64,000 bases of DNA. Source: Pycnopodia helianthoides. Lineage: Eukaryota > Echinodermata > Asteroidea > Forcipulatida > Asteriidae. This document shows, piece by piece, positions 59,797 through 64,000 of this stretch. Within the stretch, counting starts at the first letter, position 1. Each line of letters begins with the position of its first letter. Position numbers and translations under genes: made by a program. The stretch spans positions 6,605,394-6,669,393 of the forward strand of contig CM063262.1 of NCBI GenBank assembly GCA_032158295.1. Direction: 5' to 3'. The notes beneath the pieces were generated by a model, which was not told the DNA's origin, searched no databases, and worked only from the letters and a program-made list of their open reading frames with translations.

Positions 59797-60620
59797 AAAA
59801 AATAAATTAACAGGCTGTTAGTTCTGTGGCGGCCCCGTAATAATACATATTTATTTCCTTTTCGATTGTTGTTTAAGTCTGTCCCTGTTAATTGAATACC
59901 TGTTAACAAACTGTTAATTGAATTATACTATAAATTTTCCAACAGCAATGATGCTAACAGAGCTACTGTGGTTTTTAGACGAGCCCCCACTCAAGAAAGC
60001 GTACAAATAGTTGAATCAAATCTGTCATACAGATTCGAAGACCAAGGTAAAAAAAAAGGAGTAGTTTTATTTATCTTGTTAAAGTTTGGAGAAAATAAAC
60101 TGTGTAAAAGTAACTTTTATACTACTATTTGGATACATATGTTACATTTATATGTTAAGCCAAATTGTTTAGTAGTACATAAGGTATAAAAGACTATTGA
60201 TATGTACCGGCATGTTATTCTAATCAGCCAAAAAAAAATATTAACAAATCTGAAATCCCTGAAATTGAAAACAAAATGCACAGTACTACGCTAAAGATTT
60301 TTGGCTGTACGTTTTACTATCGTTTTGAAATACACATTGTCTTTTGTGTGTGCCCGTTGCAACTAGGATTTTTACAAAGACGAAGGTTATTTTAAATATT
60401 ATTTTTACACATTATTTTTTTAAATACAGGAACGGAGTATGCAGAAATTGAAGAGATTGGCGACCATCGTACACCGACAATCAATAACAGCAACGACATA
60501 AATCATACATATTATTACAATGATGAAAGAATGCTGAGGTTGACTAGTATGGAAGATGAAACCCCCGGTCCGCCCCCACCGCCTCGTGGCATTTTTAGCC
60601 CATCATCTCATTGGCAGTGA
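43633..60620 (+). CDS. Two-Ig-domain membrane receptor with ITSM-type tail, copy 3 (431 aa)
   Basis: Exons: 43633-43693, 44018-44383, 55314-55637, 56969-57067, 57864-57989, 58646-58673, 59946-60046 and 60430-60620 (TGA). They sum to 1296 nt with consistent phases and no internal stop. Residues 1-20 form the signal peptide. Ig1 is about 21-142 (LECK, IKW, VVHC), Ig2 about 143-250 (LPCS, YKWS, DEGRYQC), the Thr/Ser stalk 251-283 and the helix about 298-320. The tail has TEYAEI (Tyr372), a full ITSM consensus (TxYxxI) of the kind that binds SH2 proteins such as SHP phosphatases or SAP in vertebrates. It also has HTYYYND and PGPPPPPRG. Each Ig domain has an extra Cys pair and several N-glycosylation sites. 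The stalk exon ends CAAG|GCGAGT, a GC donor. Intron 2 is swollen to 10.9 kb by insertions. A type I immune-type receptor is inferred; the ligand is unknown. Confidence 0.88.
44438..44832. mobile_element. MITE with TTAA ends, family A copy in receptor intron
   Basis: Near-identical to 6807-7189, with TTAAAGGAACATTACAGAAT at one end and its inverse at the other. Receptor copy 1 lacks it at the matching place (about 26262), so it inserted after the receptor genes duplicated. Confidence 0.8.
45541..50035 (+). pseudogene. SWIM / YqaJ-type nuclease / PHD gene, degraded
   Basis: Pieces in order: exon 45541-45718 (PSSYTGEAMKAYTSLDAYKY); exon from 47588 (VTHSQRLKDPPVSVWVAI, then HCTCMAGITETCFYVAATLF), a SWIM-like finger with its His changed to Tyr; KLPEPLTKLYSPDN near 48025; KSKIWHIYRAGRITESKFKS near 49010; a YqaJ nuclease core at 49396-49677 (GLYIHPDLPFLGATLDAG, GILQVKCPF); RVFPNE...LPELLGK to 49774; a PHD finger at about 49840-50020 (CFCQEANTGYGTIVC...HLKC...LCPNC). 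The frame shifts near 47950, 48030, 49110 and 49660. GK is followed by TAG where the family has GKW. The catalytic Glu of the ExK motif is Gln. An upstream exon ending at 45439 (ILTFPDKQ|AG) fits in phase 2. Homologues recur as multicopy, probably mobile genes in invertebrates. Native function unknown. Confidence 0.8.
45827..46921. mobile_element. hAT-type non-autonomous element with perfect 8-bp target duplication
   Basis: Ends are CAGGCGCGGTTCTA and TAGAACCGCGCCTG. They are flanked on both sides by AGGGAACT (45819-45826 and 46922-46929). The 8-bp duplication and CAG...CTG ends are hAT hallmarks. The interior has no transposase, only G runs, a T-rich tract and TA repeats near the right end. 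It lies in the first recognised intron of the SWIM-YqaJ-PHD gene, so it postdates that gene's arrival. Confidence 0.9.
50675..52262 (-). mobile_element. Penelope-like element fragment (RT palm and GIY-YIG region)
   Basis: Minus-strand frames give SGAAMESPLSPVLADLFMEE, then YVDDTFVVWPH (the catalytic YVDD at about 51895) in a shifted frame, then NNTVSFLDVQVTRRADGTL and, near 51330-51270, GVCRIPCECGKVYYLGERL, a GIY-YIG-type core. Frameshifts make it dead. The insertion is bounded by the 14-bp direct repeat CACATTACCAGAGT (50675-50688 and 52249-52262). Just inside, GAGGTAACTATAAATAAAT-like sequence is present in opposite orientations (50725-50746 and 52229-52249). A decayed hammerhead-like end lies at about 50801-50850. 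Confidence 0.8.
50801..50845 (-). ncRNA. Decayed hammerhead-like motif of the Penelope fragment
   Basis: On the minus strand: TCTC, CGGAAGA, one base, stem II GAGCAG/CTGCTC with loop AGTATA, GAAAC, GTC, GAGA. Stem II is strong and GAAACGTC is kept, but the core CTGANGA has its T changed to G, which should abolish cleavage. Same family as 39711-39752. Confidence 0.45.
52270..54620. other. Non-coding interior of the 10-kb element
   Basis: AT-rich, with no frame carrying a recognisable domain. Later exons of the THAP gene would be expected here on the minus strand, but I could not identify any. G/C runs lie at 53000-53013. Confidence 0.35.
54690..54941 (-). CDS. THAP-type zinc-finger exon, probable first exon
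   Basis: The minus-strand frame contains CTKWCVRVVVGCNN, then LFRFPSD, RRQKWINAIKR, PRDASRPCSAHF, and ends TTGCAG|GTAAGC at 54690. This is the THAP domain: N-terminal Cys pair, FRFP, R..W, and C-x2-H with a following Phe. The usual start would be Met at 54896, giving a short leader before the finger; an upstream in-frame Met is at 54941. Spacing in the first Cys pair (C-x6-C) is wider than the usual x2-4. The region beyond the donor, with the AVPTF-like end, was not found. THAP fingers bind DNA and occur in P-element-type transposases and host factors. The exon lies about 150 bp inside the right end of the 10-kb element and points inward. Confidence 0.75.
56330..56575 (+). repeat. Hairpin minisatellite in receptor copy 3 intron 3
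   Basis: About four to five units of roughly 58 bp, each with GGGATAGAATTTTCTATCCC, a near-perfect hairpin, followed by TTGTTCCTCAAACC and AAAAGATGAG-like sequence. Absent from the matching intron of copy 1. Confidence 0.75.
59080..59325. repeat. Dispersed repeat of TCGAAATATTATTTCGTT units
   Basis: Seven or so short units of the form CCTCGAAATATTATTTCGTT, ending near TTGTACGGAGTCCTT. The same sequence type in reverse is at 3537-3735. It inserted in the copy 3 intron before exon 7. Confidence 0.6.
59658..59815. repeat. Compound microsatellite (C, A, TA, TAA, AAAT)
   Basis: A C run, an A run of about 33, TA repeats, then TAA and AAAT/TAAA repeats, in that order. This is simple sequence in intron 6 of receptor copy 3 and is likely to be length-unstable. 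Confidence 0.9.
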
Positions 60621-60741
60621 CGATGAGAAATAAGGTAGAGTTTATTGCAGATCTTTGACGGGACCACATTAATACAATGTAATTTGGGTACTGGTATGCT
60701 AGCCTATGTAAACTTACTAATAAATTAGATTTAACAATACC

Positions 60742-62410
<1,669 letters not shown>

Positions 62411-62414
<4 letters not shown>

Positions 62415-64000
62415 GTGTTGCCTTTAAATAAGTTTGTTTGTGTTCAGCTAACTGTCGTATAGAAAGTGGAATGCTGTCATCCATCTGTATTTATTTCCTT
62501 ATTGATGTTTTACTAAAGTTTACAATAATGTAGCAAAATCAGCCCAAAATTATTTTTGATCAATATTATCACAATAAATAATTACAGCAGTCATTGGTAA
62601 TGTCTGTCTGAAAATACACTACTGGCGTAGTACAGATGCATAAGAAAACAAGTAGACCTTCAATGAGATTCAGTAAGCCCAAGTATTTTTTTGTACAAAT
62701 ACGTAATATGATGGGTATTTTTATTTTTGTGTTATTCTTAATGTTTTGTTATTGTTCCTTTTTGATAATAATACAAACCAATTGATCGAAAGCGTTTGAC
62801 CCTGCAAGCTTAAATACAAAAAAATGGTTCACCTTCGACAAGTGTTGGTACTCACGGTCCAGCTAAAAGATGATACCTTTTAGAAAGCTTCATCCTACCC
62901 CCCCCCCCACCGAACCGCCCAAAATCCCCCTCAGGAATGTTTGTGATAGGGATCTGAGGAGAATATGACCTAAGAGCAATGTTGCTTATCACTGGGCCAG
63001 TTATTTTGGTGTGGAGTGATGTGCCCAAACATAATCAATTGCAAGATGTTCTAGTTTGTACTTGGCAATTGTTAACTTTCTATAAAGCCGTAAATTTGAC
63101 AACATTTGCGTTGAATGTAGCGAATTTCCAGCGTCAAGAAGACGGTAACTGTTTGCAACACAATAACAGAATAATTTAAAGGTGAATAGAAAGGTCTCCG
63201 GTAAATACATTTACTACCGATCTGTTATACAAAATAATAAAAAGTATGATAATTCTTGGGTTATATTAAAATTTAACATGCACCAAAAGACCAATAGGCA
63301 AACATAACAAACCTGTATTACTTCCTGGTTTAAAGAAAGTAAGGCAAACATTGGAAGTAATAACAATGAAATCTTACTTTTTGTTTCGTACGTAGCTGCG
63401 TTTTATCGCAATGACAACTAATTAAGAATATTGTTTATAAGAGACAAGATGGTGTGTTTAATGGAGCGCATTGTTCCCCCCCTCAAAAAAAGGGGAATAC
63501 AAAACAAAGACAAAAAACCTATCTGATTAAATGCTGATATGATGAGCCTTCGGCTCGGTCCAATAAAAGGAGCCATCAACCAACCCGGTAAAGACCGGAT
63601 CCAAACACTGTTGTCACCTAAATAGTATTACTCATCGGTGCAATGAATGCATTATCAATAAAAGTGAAACAAACGTTTGTAATGAACGATGCTTTATATA
63701 CATGTACATGTACGAATAAACTATTGTAGGCGCATAGTAATAGTACATTTCTTTGAGTGCATAAAGTTTAAACACTTAATGTAAAGCAAGTTCAGGGGAA
63801 AACATATTTTATATACAATAGTTAAAGCAGGAAAACAGAATGTATTGGCAACTTAAAATTACTGCTACTGAAACATGAAACAGATTATAGGTATTTATAT
63901 AACTTTAAGACAGCAAAGCATTGTAATAGTTTGCACATTTTTATTAGCATCGACGTTTAAATTTTCCTTGAACTATATCACGCCCTCTGACATAAATGGG
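62411..64000. other. 3' flank of receptor copy 3, no gene seen
   Basis: Starts with sequence homologous to the copy 1 flank (GTTTGTGTTCAGCTAACTGT at about 62433). After about 62.6 kb the homology fades. A C run is at 62898-62909. No supportable coding frame to the end of the window. Confidence 0.4.

Overview
The window is animal nuclear DNA: AT-rich, intron-split genes with GT/AG junctions, many transposon remnants and microsatellites, and no operons. The most likely source is a marine invertebrate deuterostome, probably an echinoderm such as a sea star. The reasons are an apextrin-type ApeC gene, Penelope-like elements and short mobile repeats of a kind common in such genomes. The species call is inference.

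Layout. At 1987-2961 lies one coding exon for a proline-rich protein with many phosphotyrosine-type motifs, either an adaptor or a receptor tail. From 3 to 10 kb there is no gene, only short mobile repeats. A secreted apextrin-like gene spans 10313-17792 in three exons that join in frame to 293 aa; its 6-kb first intron holds a 1.46-kb fold-back element and other repeats. From 18 to 25 kb there are degraded retroelements (a Penelope GIY-YIG fragment and two LINE fragments) and one unassigned two-exon candidate.

From 25 to 61 kb lies a tandem cluster of one immunoglobulin receptor family: signal peptide, two Ig domains, Thr/Ser-rich stalk, transmembrane helix, and a cytoplasmic tail with a Tyr motif and a proline-rich SH3-type site. 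Three stages of decay are visible. Copy 1 (25454-32062) is nearly complete but has a one-base deletion in the second Ig exon and a duplicated stalk exon. Copy 2 (40925-42125) is a dead two-exon remnant. Copy 3 (43633-60620) is open throughout and predicts 431 aa. Copy 3 carries a textbook ITSM (TxYxxI) in its tail, whereas copy 1 has Ala at the key position.

The most striking feature is a roughly 10-kb insert (about 45161-55089) in the intron between the two Ig exons of copy 3. Its ends are inverted copies of each other. It carries a degraded SWIM-YqaJ nuclease-PHD gene reading in from the left and a THAP zinc-finger exon reading in from the right. A hAT-type element with a perfect 8-bp target duplication and a Penelope fragment are nested inside it. 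Copies 1 and 2 supply the empty site. It looks like a large, little-characterised DNA transposon.

Penelope remnants of two families carry hammerhead-ribozyme-like cores at their ends (39.7 kb and 50.8 kb; 18.2, 20.1, 60.9, 62.0 and 62.3 kb). The second family sits among long TA microsatellites that fill the 3' flank of receptor copy 3. The last 1.5 kb shows no gene. All gene models come from reading frames, splice signals and comparison between copies within the window; no search was run.
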